This document shows positions 16,796 to 24,996 of a stretch of 64,000 nt of DNA, one piece after another. The stretch covers positions 124,001 through 188,000 of the forward strand of contig NZ_BSTT01000007.1 in NCBI RefSeq assembly GCF_030269685.1, written 5' to 3'. How positions within the stretch are numbered: the first letter of the stretch is position 1; every line of letters begins with the position of its first letter. Source of the DNA: Actinomycetospora sp. NBRC 106378. GTDB taxonomy: Bacteria; Actinomycetota; Actinomycetes; Mycobacteriales; Pseudonocardiaceae. Made by a program: the position numbers and the translations under genes. The notes under the pieces are model-generated. The model ran no database searches and had not been told where the DNA came from. It saw only the letters and a program-made list of their open reading frames with translations.

Positions 16796-18195
16796 CCGCC
16801 GACCTCCTCGTGCTGGCCCCGGAGGCGCTGCTCGCGCTGGGGGCCGTGCTCGGGCTCGCCGTCGGGACCTGGCTGCCGCCCGGCCGGGAGGGCGCGGTGC
16901 GCGGGATCGGGGGCGTCCTCGCCGTCGCCGCCGCCGTGGCGGCGCTGACCGGGCCACGGGGTCCGGCCTTCGACGGCACCTACCTGGTGGACACGGCGAC
17001 CACGGTGGTGCGGGTCGTGGTGGCGGGCGCCGTCGTCGTGACGCTGGTGCTGGCCGGGGACCGTCCGGACGTCAGCGGTGGCCCACGGCCGACGTCGGGT
17101 GACAGCGGTGGGCCACCGCTGACGAGCGCCCGGGGCGACACCGCCTTCGCCGTGCTGCTCCAGCTCTCCGCGGTCGGCGCGATGCTGCTCGGCGGCGCCA
17201 CCGACCTGCTCCTGCTCGCCGCCGCGGTCCTGCTCGCCGGCCTCCCGCTCGCCGCGCTGGCGGGTCTCGCCCGGGACGGCCGGGCCACTGAGGCGGCACT
17301 CAAGTACTTCCTGACCTCCGCCCTCTTCGGCCTGCTCGCCCTGACCGGCACCACGCTGCTGCTCGGCCTCGCCGGCGCCACCACCTATCCCGCCCTCGTG
17401 GGCCTCACCGGAGCCGCACCCGCCGTCGGGATCGTGCTCGTGCTCGCCGGGCTGCTCATGGCCGCCGGGGCCGTGCCCGCGCACTACTGGGTCCCCGACG
17501 CCGTGGACGGCACCTCGCCCGTGACCGGCGCGGTCCTGACGACGACCGCCAAGATCGGCGCGCTCGTCGCGCTCTGGCGGTTGACCCTCGCCGTCCCGGC
17601 CGTCCCGACGCCGCTGCTCGTCGCGATCCTCGCCGTCGCGTCGATGACCCTGGGCAACCTCGCCGCGTTCGCCCAGACCTCGCTGCGGCGCCTGCTCGCC
17701 TACTCGACGGTCAGCCAGGTCGGGTACCTGCTCGTGCCGGTCGCGGTCGCGCGGGAGACGGCGCTGGCCCTGCCGACCCTGCTCGGCTACCTGGCCGCGT
17801 ACACCGTCACCAACCTGGCCGTGTTCGCCGTCGTCGCCGCGCGCCCGCAGGCCCTCGAGATCGGCGAGCAGCGCGGCCTGGCCCGGCGTCATCCCGCGCT
17901 CGCCGTGGCCCTGGCGGTCGGCCTGCTGGGCCTGGTCGGCACGCCCCCGACGGTCGTGTTCGCGGGCAAGCTCGGCGTCTTCGCGGCCGCGCTCGACGGC
18001 GGGGCGGCGTGGCTCGCCGTCGTCGCGGTGGTGAACTCGATCGCGAGCCTCTTCTACTACCTGCGCTGGATCGCCCCGGTGTTCTCCGCGGGCGACCCGG
18101 TGCTGCGCGACCCGGTGGCGCCCCGGGCCCGCGCGGTCGCCGTCGGCCTGGCCGTGGTGTCGGTGGTGGGCACGGTCGCCCTGGCGACGCTCTGA
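16792..18195 (+). CDS. nuoN: NuoN-like antiporter subunit carrying an in-frame palindrome
   Basis: A 467-residue antiporter-like subunit, last gene of the operon. It keeps EAALKYFLTSALFGLLAL, the lysine in VLTTTAKIGALVALWRL, and SLRRLLAYSTVSQVGYLL. The helix-5 Glu usually found before this point is absent (LLLLAAAVLLAGLPLAALAG), so one half-channel may be non-functional. Residues 94-111 (DVSGGPRPTSGDSGGPPLTS region) are encoded by a 53-base palindromic repeat in a loop between helices. GTG start overlaps nuoM. After its stop there is a 117-base promoter region for the ammonium transporter. Confidence 0.9.
   Translation: MTADLLVLAPEALLALGAVLGLAVGTWLPPGREGAVRGIGGVLAVAAAVAALTGPRGPAFDGTYLVDTATTVVRVVVAGAVVVTLVLAGDRPDVSGGPRPTSGDSGGPPLTSARGDTAFAVLLQLSAVGAMLLGGATDLLLLAAAVLLAGLPLAALAGLARDGRATEAALKYFLTSALFGLLALTGTTLLLGLAGATTYPALVGLTGAAPAVGIVLVLAGLLMAAGAVPAHYWVPDAVDGTSPVTGAVLTTTAKIGALVALWRLTLAVPAVPTPLLVAILAVASMTLGNLAAFAQTSLRRLLAYSTVSQVGYLLVPVAVARETALALPTLLGYLAAYTVTNLAVFAVVAARPQALEIGEQRGLARRHPALAVALAVGLLGLVGTPPTVVFAGKLGVFAAALDGGAAWLAVVAVVNSIASLFYYLRWIAPVFSAGDPVLRDPVAPRARAVAVGLAVVSVVGTVALATL
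17071..17123. repeat. Palindrome inside nuoN (16-bp perfect arms)
   Basis: GTCAGCGGTGGCCCAC at 17071-17086 is the exact complement of GTGGGCCACCGCTGAC at 17108-17123. It is read in frame as a Gly/Pro/Ser-rich loop, which suggests an inserted mobile palindromic element. Confidence 0.8.
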
Positions 18196-18222
18196 CACAC
18201 CCGGCGTCGTCTGTCCGGGCTG

Positions 18223-18238
18223 TTCACAGATCGGAAAC
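18223..18238 (+). promoter_or_regulatory. Candidate GlnR half-box upstream of the ammonium transporter
   Basis: TTCAC-N6-GAAAC matches the actinobacterial GlnR pattern GTNAC-N6-GAAAC with one mismatch, 75 bases before the amt start. Ammonium transporter genes are classical GlnR targets, so nitrogen-starvation activation is plausible. Confidence 0.35.
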
Positions 18239-18312
18239 CGGCGGCGTGTGACGGGACGACGGCACTTACGGCAGTCTGTTTTGCGCTGGACGGGTGAAGG
18301 TGGTGTCGGAGT

Positions 18313-19722
18313 GTGATCAATACCGGGGACACGGCGTGGGTCCTGGCGTCGAGCGCGCTCGTCATGCTGATGACGCCGGGCCTGGCCTTCTTCTACGGCG
18401 GCATGGTGGGCGCCCGCAGCGTGCTCAACATGCTGATGATGGTGTTCGCCTGCCTGGCCGTCGTCCCGGTGCTGTGGCTGCTCTACGGCTACTCGGTGGC
18501 GTTCGGCTCCGACGCCACGGAGCTGGGCCTGTTCGGCGGCCTGGAGCACGCGGGGATGCGGGCCGTCATCGGGGCGACGGTCACGTCGGCGCCGGGTCAC
18601 ACCATCCCGATGTTCGCCTACGTGATGTTCCAGCTCATGTTCGCGGTGGTGACCCCGGCCCTCATCGCCGGAGCGATCGCCGCCCGCGCGCGGTTCGGCG
18701 CCTGGATGGTCTTCGTGGCGCTCTGGTCGACCCTCGTCTACTTCCCGGTGGCGCACTGGGTCTTCGACTTCTCCGGGTACGCGTCGTCGGTGTCCGGTGG
18801 GCCGGCCGACGGGGGCTGGATCGCCAACGTGCTCAAGGCCGAGGACTTCGCGGGGGGCACGGCGGTGCACATCAACGCGGGTGCCGCCGCCCTCGCGCTC
18901 GCCCTCGTGCTCGGGCGTCGGGAGGGCTGGCCCCGCTCGGCACCCCGGCCCCACCACGTACCGTTCATCCTGCTCGGCGCCAGCCTCCTGTGGTTCGGCT
19001 GGTACGGGTTCAACGCCGGCTCGGCGCTCGCCGCCACCGACACCGCAGGGCTCGCGTTCACCAACACCACCGGCGCGACCGCGGTCGCCGTCCTCGGGTG
19101 GATGGCGATCGAGTGGCTCCGGGACGGGCAACCGACGACCTTCGGCGCGGCGTCCGGGGCCGTCGCGGGCCTCGTGGCCGTGACACCCGCCTGCGCCTAC
19201 GTGAACACCGTCGGTGCCCTGTGCATCGGGCTGGCCGCGGGGGTGGTCTGCGCCTGGGCGGTCGGCTGGAAGTACCGCCTCGGGTTCGACGACTCCCTCG
19301 ACGTGGTCGGGGTGCACCTCGTCGGCGGGCTGATCGGCGTGCTGCTCATCGGCCTGTTCGGCACGTCGAGCACCGGCACCACCGGCGCCGCGGACGGCCT
19401 CCTCTACGGCGGGGGCCTCGACCTGCTCGGGAGGCAGGCGCTCGCCGCGGGCGCGGTCGGCGTCTACTCGTTCCTCGTGGCGGGCTTCCTGGGCGTGGTC
19501 ATCTCGGCGACCATCGGCTTCCGGGTCCGCCGGGACGAGGAGCTCGCGGGCATCGACGAGAACGAGCACGCCGAGACCGCGTACGACCTCGCCGGGCTGC
19601 TGTCGGACCCCAGCCGGCCCCGGAGCGGGCCGCCCCCCGCCGGGCGGCACGCCTCCCCCGACGGCTCCTCGAACGGGGTCGGTCGGCCCGACCCGGCGGC
19701 CCTGCCACCGTGGGCGCAGTGA
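18313..19722 (+). CDS. amt: Ammonium transporter (Amt/MEP/Rh family)
   Basis: A 469-residue, 11-helix ammonium channel for uptake of NH4+/NH3. Hallmarks are ALVMLMTPGLAFFYGGMVG in helix 1, the first pore histidine in FAGGTAVHINAGAAALALAL, and the second in DVVGVHLVGGLIGVLLIG. FGWYGFNAGSALA is also conserved. The C-terminal cytoplasmic tail after FRVRRDEELAGIDENEHAETAY is extended by about 55 Pro/Ser-rich residues. GTG 18313 follows GGAG weakly. Neither glnB nor glnD follows it, unlike the common amtB-glnB-glnD arrangement. The nearby urease genes give an internal ammonia source. Confidence 0.95.
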   Translation: MINTGDTAWVLASSALVMLMTPGLAFFYGGMVGARSVLNMLMMVFACLAVVPVLWLLYGYSVAFGSDATELGLFGGLEHAGMRAVIGATVTSAPGHTIPMFAYVMFQLMFAVVTPALIAGAIAARARFGAWMVFVALWSTLVYFPVAHWVFDFSGYASSVSGGPADGGWIANVLKAEDFAGGTAVHINAGAAALALALVLGRREGWPRSAPRPHHVPFILLGASLLWFGWYGFNAGSALAATDTAGLAFTNTTGATAVAVLGWMAIEWLRDGQPTTFGAASGAVAGLVAVTPACAYVNTVGALCIGLAAGVVCAWAVGWKYRLGFDDSLDVVGVHLVGGLIGVLLIGLFGTSSTGTTGAADGLLYGGGLDLLGRQALAAGAVGVYSFLVAGFLGVVISATIGFRVRRDEELAGIDENEHAETAYDLAGLLSDPSRPRSGPPPAGRHASPDGSSNGVGRPDPAALPPWAQ

Positions 19723-19748
19723 CAGTCCTCGGGACGCACGACGACGGC

Positions 19749-19754
19749 TAGCGT
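19749..19754 (+). promoter_or_regulatory. Candidate -10 box TAGCGT, leaderless start at 19762
   Basis: TAGCGT is followed by 7 bases and then GTG 19762. The absence of a ribosome site supports a leaderless transcript and decides this start over GTG 19753. Confidence 0.45.
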
Positions 19755-19761
19755 GCGGCGG

Positions 19762-20763
19762 GTGATCACTGCCTTCGGCGCCGACTTCGACGTCGAGCCC
19801 GGGTACCTGAACACGCCGTCGGTCGGCATCCCGCCACGGCACGTGGTCGACGCCGTCCGCTCCTGGGTCGACGACTGGGCCGCGGGCCGCATCTCCGCCC
19901 CCGCGATGGACGGCCCGGTCGACGTGACCCGCGCCGCCTTCGCGGCCCTCACCGGCTTCCCGACGACGGACGTGGCGGTCGGGTCGGTCGTCTCCGGACT
20001 GCTCGGGCCGGTCGCCGCGTCGTTCCCCGCGGGCACGCGCGTGCTCACGGCGGCCGGCGAGTTCACCAGCGTGAGCTTCCCGTTCGCCGCCTGCGGGCAC
20101 GAGGTCACCGAGGTCCCGGTCGCCGCGGTCGGCGAGCGCGCGGGCGACCACGACGTCGTCGCCGTCAGCGTCGCGCAGTCCGCCGACGGCACCCTGGTCG
20201 ACCTCGACGCCCTGCGCGGGTCGGGGGCCGTCGTCGTGCTGGACGCGACGCAGTCGCTGGGCTGGCTGCCGGCGGACCTGTCCTGGGCCGACGTCGTCGT
20301 CGCGGGCGGGTACAAGTGGCTGCTCTCGCCCCGCGGCTGCGCGTGGGGGGCGTTCTCCGCGCGGGCCCTGGAGCGGGTGACGCCGAGCGCGGCGGGGTGG
20401 TACGCGGGCGAGGACCGGTGGGACGCGGTCTACGGCCTCCCGCTCCGGCTGGCCGGGACGGCCCGTCGCCTGGACGTCTCCCCCGCCTGGTCGGCCTTCG
20501 CAGGTGCGGCCGTCGCCCTGCCGTGGCTGGCCGGGCTCGACCGGGCCGCCGTGCACGCGCACGGCGTCCGGCTCGCGGACCGCCTCCGCACGGCCCTCGA
20601 CCTCCCGCCGTCGTCGAGCCCGATCGTCTCGATCCCGGGCGACCCGCAGCGCCTGCTCGACGCCGGTGTGCGCTGCGCCGCCCGGGCCGGCGCCACGCGG
20701 GTCGGCCTCCACCTGCACAACACCGACGCCGACGTCGACCTCGTGCTGGACGCCCTGAGATAG
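19762..20763 (+). CDS. Class V aminotransferase-fold PLP enzyme (EgtE/kynureninase-like)
   Basis: A 333-residue fold-type I PLP enzyme. The cofactor lysine is in ADVVVAGGYKWLLSPRGCAW, and VVLDATQSLGWLPADL gives the aspartate and glutamine that bind the cofactor. The N-terminal EPGYLNTPSVGIPP is typical of the kynureninase/cysteine-desulfurase/EgtE group. Relatives include EgtE, the lyase of ergothioneine synthesis, but no other egt gene is seen nearby, so substrate is open. It is 17 bases downstream of a long hairpin's partner region and is probably a single-gene transcript. Confidence 0.78.
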   Translation: MITAFGADFDVEPGYLNTPSVGIPPRHVVDAVRSWVDDWAAGRISAPAMDGPVDVTRAAFAALTGFPTTDVAVGSVVSGLLGPVAASFPAGTRVLTAAGEFTSVSFPFAACGHEVTEVPVAAVGERAGDHDVVAVSVAQSADGTLVDLDALRGSGAVVVLDATQSLGWLPADLSWADVVVAGGYKWLLSPRGCAWGAFSARALERVTPSAAGWYAGEDRWDAVYGLPLRLAGTARRLDVSPAWSAFAGAAVALPWLAGLDRAAVHAHGVRLADRLRTALDLPPSSSPIVSIPGDPQRLLDAGVRCAARAGATRVGLHLHNTDADVDLVLDALR

Positions 20764-20775
20764 GGGGGCGGGCGC

Positions 20776-20821
20776 CGAGTGCGGCGATGTGCGTCACCTC
20801 CGACACACATCGCCGCACTCG
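20776..20821. repeat. 46-bp palindrome, 16-bp perfect arms; possible terminator
   Basis: CGAGTGCGGCGATGTG (20776-20791) pairs with CACATCGCCGCACTCG (20806-20821). It starts 12 bases past the stop codon of the PLP enzyme, so it could terminate that transcript. Its form is that of a mobile palindromic repeat. Confidence 0.75.
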
Positions 20822-20947
20822 CCGACGAGGAACGACCACGACGGCGGTGGGTGACATCACGGGCGCCACCCGAGACGGTGCCGTGCGCTGGGCCGACGGC
20901 ACAGGCGACGTGGCTCACCCGTCGTCAGGAAGACCGAGCAGGCACCC

Positions 20948-20963
20948 TGGGGAGCGCTCCCCA
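20948..20963. promoter_or_regulatory. 16-bp perfect palindrome upstream of the gene at 20983
   Basis: TGGGGAGCGCTCCCCA is self-complementary without a loop, 19 bases before the start codon. This is the form expected of a dimeric repressor site, but the protein is unknown. Confidence 0.35.
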
Positions 20964-20982
20964 ACGCGTCTGGAGGTGCGAC

Positions 20983-21291
20983 ATGCGCACCCGCGTCCGT
21001 CACGGGCACGCCGTGACCGCCCTGCTGCTGCAGGCCCGCTCGATCGTCCTCGTCCGGCGTCGCACCGGGCGCTACGACGACCTGTCCGACGCGGCGGTCA
21101 ACGTCGTGAGCAACGGGCTGACCGGCGTGGCCGTCGACCCGTCCGCGGTGCCGGCGCCGCTGCGTGAGGAGGCGACGGCGCTCGCCCACCGCATCGTCGA
21201 CGACGACCACCCCGAGGACTCGCCGCTGTGGCCGCCGCCGGGCGAGGACCTGCCGGTCACCAGCTGGATCCACCCGTCACTGGTCGCCTAG
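20983..21291 (+). CDS. Hypothetical protein, 102 aa
   Basis: Starts MRTRVRHGHAVTALLLQARS and has a central stretch GRYDDLSDAAVNVVSNGLTG. No family recognised and no membrane helix or signal is clear. A TGGAGGTG ribosome site 5 bases before ATG 20983 and good codon bias support it. Its 3' end overlaps the convergent zwf stop by 15 bases. Confidence 0.6.
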   Translation: MRTRVRHGHAVTALLLQARSIVLVRRRTGRYDDLSDAAVNVVSNGLTGVAVDPSAVPAPLREEATALAHRIVDDDHPEDSPLWPPPGEDLPVTSWIHPSLVA

Positions 21292-22740
21292 CGTCCAGCC
21301 GATCGGCTCGGCGAGGCGCAGCGCGTCGCGCGGTCCCCAGGACCCGGGCTCGTAGGACTCGATCGGCGCCGAGCCGTCGAGGGCGGCGCCCGCGGCCTCC
21401 CAGACCTCCTCGAGCCCGTCGGGCCGGGTGAACAGCGTCCGGTCGCCGAGCAGGATGTCGTGGATGAGCCGGACGTAGGGCGGCAGCGGGTCGCCGCCGT
21501 GCACGTCGTGCAGCGGGATCGTCGTCCACTGCGTGGTGAGCTGGGACTGGCTGCCGGGCAGCTCGATGTTCATCGAGATGCCGAGCTCGCCGTCGCCGGA
21601 GAGGTCGAAGCGGATGACGTTGCCGCGCTGGGGGATGTCGGCGCCCGCCCCGCCGTCCTCGTCGGGCGCGCAGTAGGGGCCACCCTGCGGGTCGCGCATC
21701 ACCAGCGAGACCTTCTGGTGGCTCTCGGCCATCTTCTTGCCGGTCCGCATGAGGAACGGGACGTCGCGCCAGCGGTCGGTGTCGACGAACATCCGGGCCG
21801 CGACGAAGGTCTCGGTGTCGGAGTCGTCGGCCACCTCGTCGATGTCGCGGTAGCCGTCGAACTGTCCGCGCACCACGTCGTCGGTGGTGAGCGCACGGAA
21901 GGCCTTCACCGCGTCCGCGCGGGCCTGCGCGATGTCGTCCGCGGCGAGACTCCTCGGCGGCTCCATCGCGATCTCGGCCGCCACCTGGAACAGGTGGGTG
22001 ACGAGCATGTCGAGCACCGCACCGGTCTCGTCGTAGAACTCGGCCCGGTCGGCGACGTCGAGGGTCTCCGGGACGTCGATCTGCACGGCGGCGACGTGGT
22101 GGCGGTCCCAGCTCGACCCGAACAGGCCGTTGGCGAACCGCAGCGCACGCAGCTGCTGGGTCGCCTCCTTCCCGAGGAAGTGGTCGATCCGGTAGATCAC
22201 GGACTCGTCGTAGACCCGGTGCACCGCCTCGTCGAGCGAGCGGAACGACTCCAGCGAGGTGCCGAACGGCTTCTCGTAGACCACGCGGCTGCGCTCCACG
22301 AGGTCGTGGGCGGCGAGCGCGTTGGTGTAGTCCTCGAAGGTGGTGGGCGGGAGCCCGAGGTAGTGCACCCGCTGGACGGCCGACGGATCGCCGTCGCCCA
22401 GCTCCTGCTCGGCCTGGGCGACCTTGTCGACCAGCTCGCCGGGGTCGTCGACGGTGAAGCCCTTGCCGGCGAAGTGCAGGCGACCGGCGAACTCCTCCCA
22501 GACGTCACGGGGACCGTCGTCGGGCTTCGGCCCGAACTCGGTCAGCTTCTCGTGCACGTGGGAGCGGAAGTCGTCGTCGGAGAGCTCGCGGCGCCCGCTG
22601 CCGATCAGCTGCCACTGCGCGGGCAGGAGCTTCTCCTGGGCGAGCCGGAAGAACGCCGGCAGCACGAGCCGTGCCGCGAGGTCGCCGCTCGCGCCGAACA
22701 GGACGAAGACGGTGGGCGGGGTGCCTCCGGGATCGGTCAC
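21277..22740 (-). CDS. zwf: Glucose-6-phosphate 1-dehydrogenase
   Basis: A roughly 487-residue NADP-dependent dehydrogenase that opens the oxidative pentose phosphate pathway. FVLFGASGDLAARLVLPA is the nucleotide-binding turn, EKPFGTSLES binds substrate, and RIDHFLGKEATQQLRALRFA contains the catalytic His region. GTG 22740 is used; GTG 22776 would add 12 basic residues. It differs from the canonical actinobacterial zwf setting (tkt-tal-zwf-opcA) because none of those genes is adjacent, so it is probably a second copy. It lies 68 bases downstream of the DHA2 exporter on the same strand. Confidence 0.9.
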   Translation of the reverse strand: MTDPGGTPPTVFVLFGASGDLAARLVLPAFFRLAQEKLLPAQWQLIGSGRRELSDDDFRSHVHEKLTEFGPKPDDGPRDVWEEFAGRLHFAGKGFTVDDPGELVDKVAQAEQELGDGDPSAVQRVHYLGLPPTTFEDYTNALAAHDLVERSRVVYEKPFGTSLESFRSLDEAVHRVYDESVIYRIDHFLGKEATQQLRALRFANGLFGSSWDRHHVAAVQIDVPETLDVADRAEFYDETGAVLDMLVTHLFQVAAEIAMEPPRSLAADDIAQARADAVKAFRALTTDDVVRGQFDGYRDIDEVADDSDTETFVAARMFVDTDRWRDVPFLMRTGKKMAESHQKVSLVMRDPQGGPYCAPDEDGGAGADIPQRGNVIRFDLSGDGELGISMNIELPGSQSQLTTQWTTIPLHDVHGGDPLPPYVRLIHDILLGDRTLFTRPDGLEEVWEAAGAALDGSAPIESYEPGSWGPRDALRLAEPIGWTLGDQ

Positions 22741-22808
22741 GAAGACCTGCTTCCCCCGCTTGCCCCTGCTTGACACGTCCGCGGGCACGCGAGGGTCCCG
22801 ACGGCGGG

Positions 22809-24254
22809 TCAGCCGGGGTCGGGGGCGGGTTCGGAGACCCCGCAGTGCGAGCACTCGTGCACCTGGAAGCGCGACGTGGGGCGCAGCAGCAGGGCCGTGA
22901 GCAGGGCCGCACCCAGGAGCAGGCACGCCGCGATGACGACGGCCCGGTGGTAGCCCGCCGAGAACGCCACCGGGTCCGTGTAGTCCGCCCCGGCGATGCC
23001 CGCGGCGGCGGGGATCACGGCGACGGCGAGCAGGCCGGCGGCGCGGGCGACGGCGTTGTTCACCCCGGACGCGACCCCCGCGTGCCGGTCGTCGGCCGCG
23101 TCGAGCACGGTCGCGGTCAGCGGCGCCACGGTCGCCGCCAGCCCGAGCGCGAACAGCACCACCGCGGGCAGCACCTCGGTCCAGTACGAGGCCCCCGGCC
23201 CGACCCGCAGGAGCAGCAGCATGCCGCCGGCGGCGACCACCAGGCCGACCGTCATCGGCAGCCGCGGCCCGATCCGCGTCGCGAGCCGTCCGGCGCGGGC
23301 GGAGAGCAGCAGCATCACGAGCGTGATCGGGAGGGTCGACAGCCCGGCCCGCAGCGGCGAGAAGCCGGCGACCACCTGCAGCTGCAGCACCAGGAGCACG
23401 AACAGCACCCCGAGCGCGGCGTACATCAGCAGCGTCACGACGTTGAGGGCGCTGAACCGCGGGTTGGCGAACAGGTCCGGCGGGACGAGCGGCGAGCGCG
23501 ACCGACGTTCCACCACGACGAAGGCGACGAGCGCGACCACCCCGGCCGCACCCGTCGTCAGGACCGCCGGGGTGGTGCCGGCCGCACCGGCCTCGGTGAG
23601 CGCCCAGGTGACGGCGCCGAGCCCGACGAGGGCGAGGACCGTGCCCGGGAGGTCGAGGTGCTGCGCGGCGGACGGGTCGCGCGACTCCGGCACGTGGCGC
23701 AGCGCGGCGGCCACGACGACGGCGGCGACCGGGAGGTTCACGAGGAAGACCGCCCGCCAGTTCCACTCGACGAGCCAGCCGCCGACGAAGGGACCCACGG
23801 CGCCGGCCACCCCGGCGAGACCCGACCACGCCCCGATCGCCGCGGCGCGGTCCTCCCCGTGGAAGGAGGCGGAGATCAGGGCGAGCGAGCCCGGCGTCAG
23901 GAGCGCACCGCCGACGCCCTGCAGCGCGCGGGCCGCGATCAGCACCTCCACCGACGGCGCGAGACCGCACAACGCGGACGCCACGGCGAACCAGACGACG
24001 CCGACGAGGAACACCCGCCGACGCCCGAACCGGTCACCCAGGGAGCCGCCCAGCAGGATGAACCCGGCGAGGGTGAGCGTGTAGGCGTTGATCGTCCACT
24101 GGAGGTCGGCGAACTCGGCACCGAAGTCCGACCCGATCCGCTCGAGGGCGACGTTCACCACCGTCGAGTCGAGCATCGCCAGACCCGACCCGAGCACCGT
24201 CGTCGCCAGCACCCAGCGCCCGGCCGGGGTCCGCATCCGCAACTCGGTCGTCAC
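22809..24254 (-). CDS. DHA2-family (14-helix) MFS drug exporter with Cys-rich tail
   Basis: A 481-residue major facilitator of the EmrB/QacA type. LGSGLAMLDSTVVNVALERI holds motif D1 (LDxTVVNVALP) and GGSLGDRFGRRRVFLVG is motif A. The C-terminal residues VHECSHCGVSEP carry Cys-x2-Cys with a nearby His, a small metal-binding-like tail that most exporters lack. GTG 24254 lies 8 bases after a minus-strand TAGCGT box, so the mRNA is likely leaderless. It is divergent from the M50-like gene with overlapping -10 boxes. Exported substrate unknown. Confidence 0.88.
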   Translation of the reverse strand: MTTELRMRTPAGRWVLATTVLGSGLAMLDSTVVNVALERIGSDFGAEFADLQWTINAYTLTLAGFILLGGSLGDRFGRRRVFLVGVVWFAVASALCGLAPSVEVLIAARALQGVGGALLTPGSLALISASFHGEDRAAAIGAWSGLAGVAGAVGPFVGGWLVEWNWRAVFLVNLPVAAVVVAAALRHVPESRDPSAAQHLDLPGTVLALVGLGAVTWALTEAGAAGTTPAVLTTGAAGVVALVAFVVVERRSRSPLVPPDLFANPRFSALNVVTLLMYAALGVLFVLLVLQLQVVAGFSPLRAGLSTLPITLVMLLLSARAGRLATRIGPRLPMTVGLVVAAGGMLLLLRVGPGASYWTEVLPAVVLFALGLAATVAPLTATVLDAADDRHAGVASGVNNAVARAAGLLAVAVIPAAAGIAGADYTDPVAFSAGYHRAVVIAACLLLGAALLTALLLRPTSRFQVHECSHCGVSEPAPDPG

Positions 24255-24262
24255 AGGTCCCC

Positions 24263-24272
24263 ACGCTACGGT
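24263..24272. promoter_or_regulatory. Overlapping divergent -10 boxes
   Basis: Minus-strand TAGCGT (24263-24268) and plus-strand TACGGT (24267-24272) share two bases. Each lies 8-10 bases from the GTG of its gene (24254 and 24283). The two leaderless promoters must exclude each other, giving a compact switch. Confidence 0.45.
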
Positions 24273-24282
24273 TCCGGGCACT

Positions 24283-24996
24283 GTGCTCGAACCACTCGGT
24301 GACCTCACCGCCGCCCAGACCCAGGTCGCCCTGGTCGTCTGCGCCGGCCTCGTCGCCCTGCTCGTCATCGCCTTCGACTCGACCTGGCGGGTCGCGCGGA
24401 ACGTCGTGACGATCGCCCACGAGGGTGGGCACGCGCTGGTCGCCATCGCGACCGGCCGGACCTTGACCCGCATCCGCCTGCACTCCGACACCTCCGGCGT
24501 GACCCTGTCGAAGGGTCGGCCGACCGGCCCCGGCATGGCGCTCACGGCCTTCGCCGGCTACCCGACGCCGCCGCTGCTCGGGCTCGGGGCCGCCGCCCTG
24601 GTTGCGGGCGGGGCGGTCCCGACGATGCTCGGTCTGGCGATCATGGTGCTGCTCGGCACGCTCGTGCTGATCCGCAACGTCTTCGGGGTGGTCTCGGTGG
24701 TCCTGACGGGGGCCGTCGTCGCGCTGGTCATCGCCTACGGCTCGGTGACGTGGCAGTACGCCTTCGCCTGCTTCGTCACCTGGTTCCTCATCGTGGGCGG
24801 ACTGCGGACGGTGCTGGAGATGGCGCAGAAGCGCTCACGGCTGCAGCGCCGGGGCGCCCCGACCTCCGACCCGGACCAGGTCGAGCACCTCACCGGGATC
24901 CCGGCGGGCGCGGTCGTCGCGCTGTTCGCCCTGGTCGGCGTGATCTCGCTGATCCTCGCGGCGAACCTGCTCCTCGCCTGGCCGCCGCTACCGTGA
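24283..24996 (+). CDS. M50B-like membrane metalloprotease homologue
   Basis: A 237-residue membrane protein of the M50B-like family. The zinc motif HEGGHALVAIATGR lies in or near helix 2 (HExxH present), followed by LSKGRPTGPGMALTAFAGYP. About six hydrophobic helices follow, with a cytoplasmic linker KRSRLQRRGAPTSDPDQVEH before the last helix. A second conserved NPDG-type Asp motif of true site-2 proteases is not seen, so peptidase activity is uncertain. It starts at GTG 24283 and overlaps the convergent FhuF-like gene by nine bases. Confidence 0.75.
   Translation: MLEPLGDLTAAQTQVALVVCAGLVALLVIAFDSTWRVARNVVTIAHEGGHALVAIATGRTLTRIRLHSDTSGVTLSKGRPTGPGMALTAFAGYPTPPLLGLGAAALVAGGAVPTMLGLAIMVLLGTLVLIRNVFGVVSVVLTGAVVALVIAYGSVTWQYAFACFVTWFLIVGGLRTVLEMAQKRSRLQRRGAPTSDPDQVEHLTGIPAGAVVALFALVGVISLILAANLLLAWPPLP

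Noticed and set aside
10308-18195. Complete respiratory complex I operon
   Set aside because: Subunits E, F, G and I are missing, the B/D-like protein lacks cluster ligands and NuoH lacks the acidic quinone loop.
16195-20718. Open frame of about 1500 codons on the minus strand across nuoM, nuoN, amt and the PLP enzyme
   Set aside because: It crosses four well-supported plus-strand genes and has His/Arg/Asp-rich junk composition.
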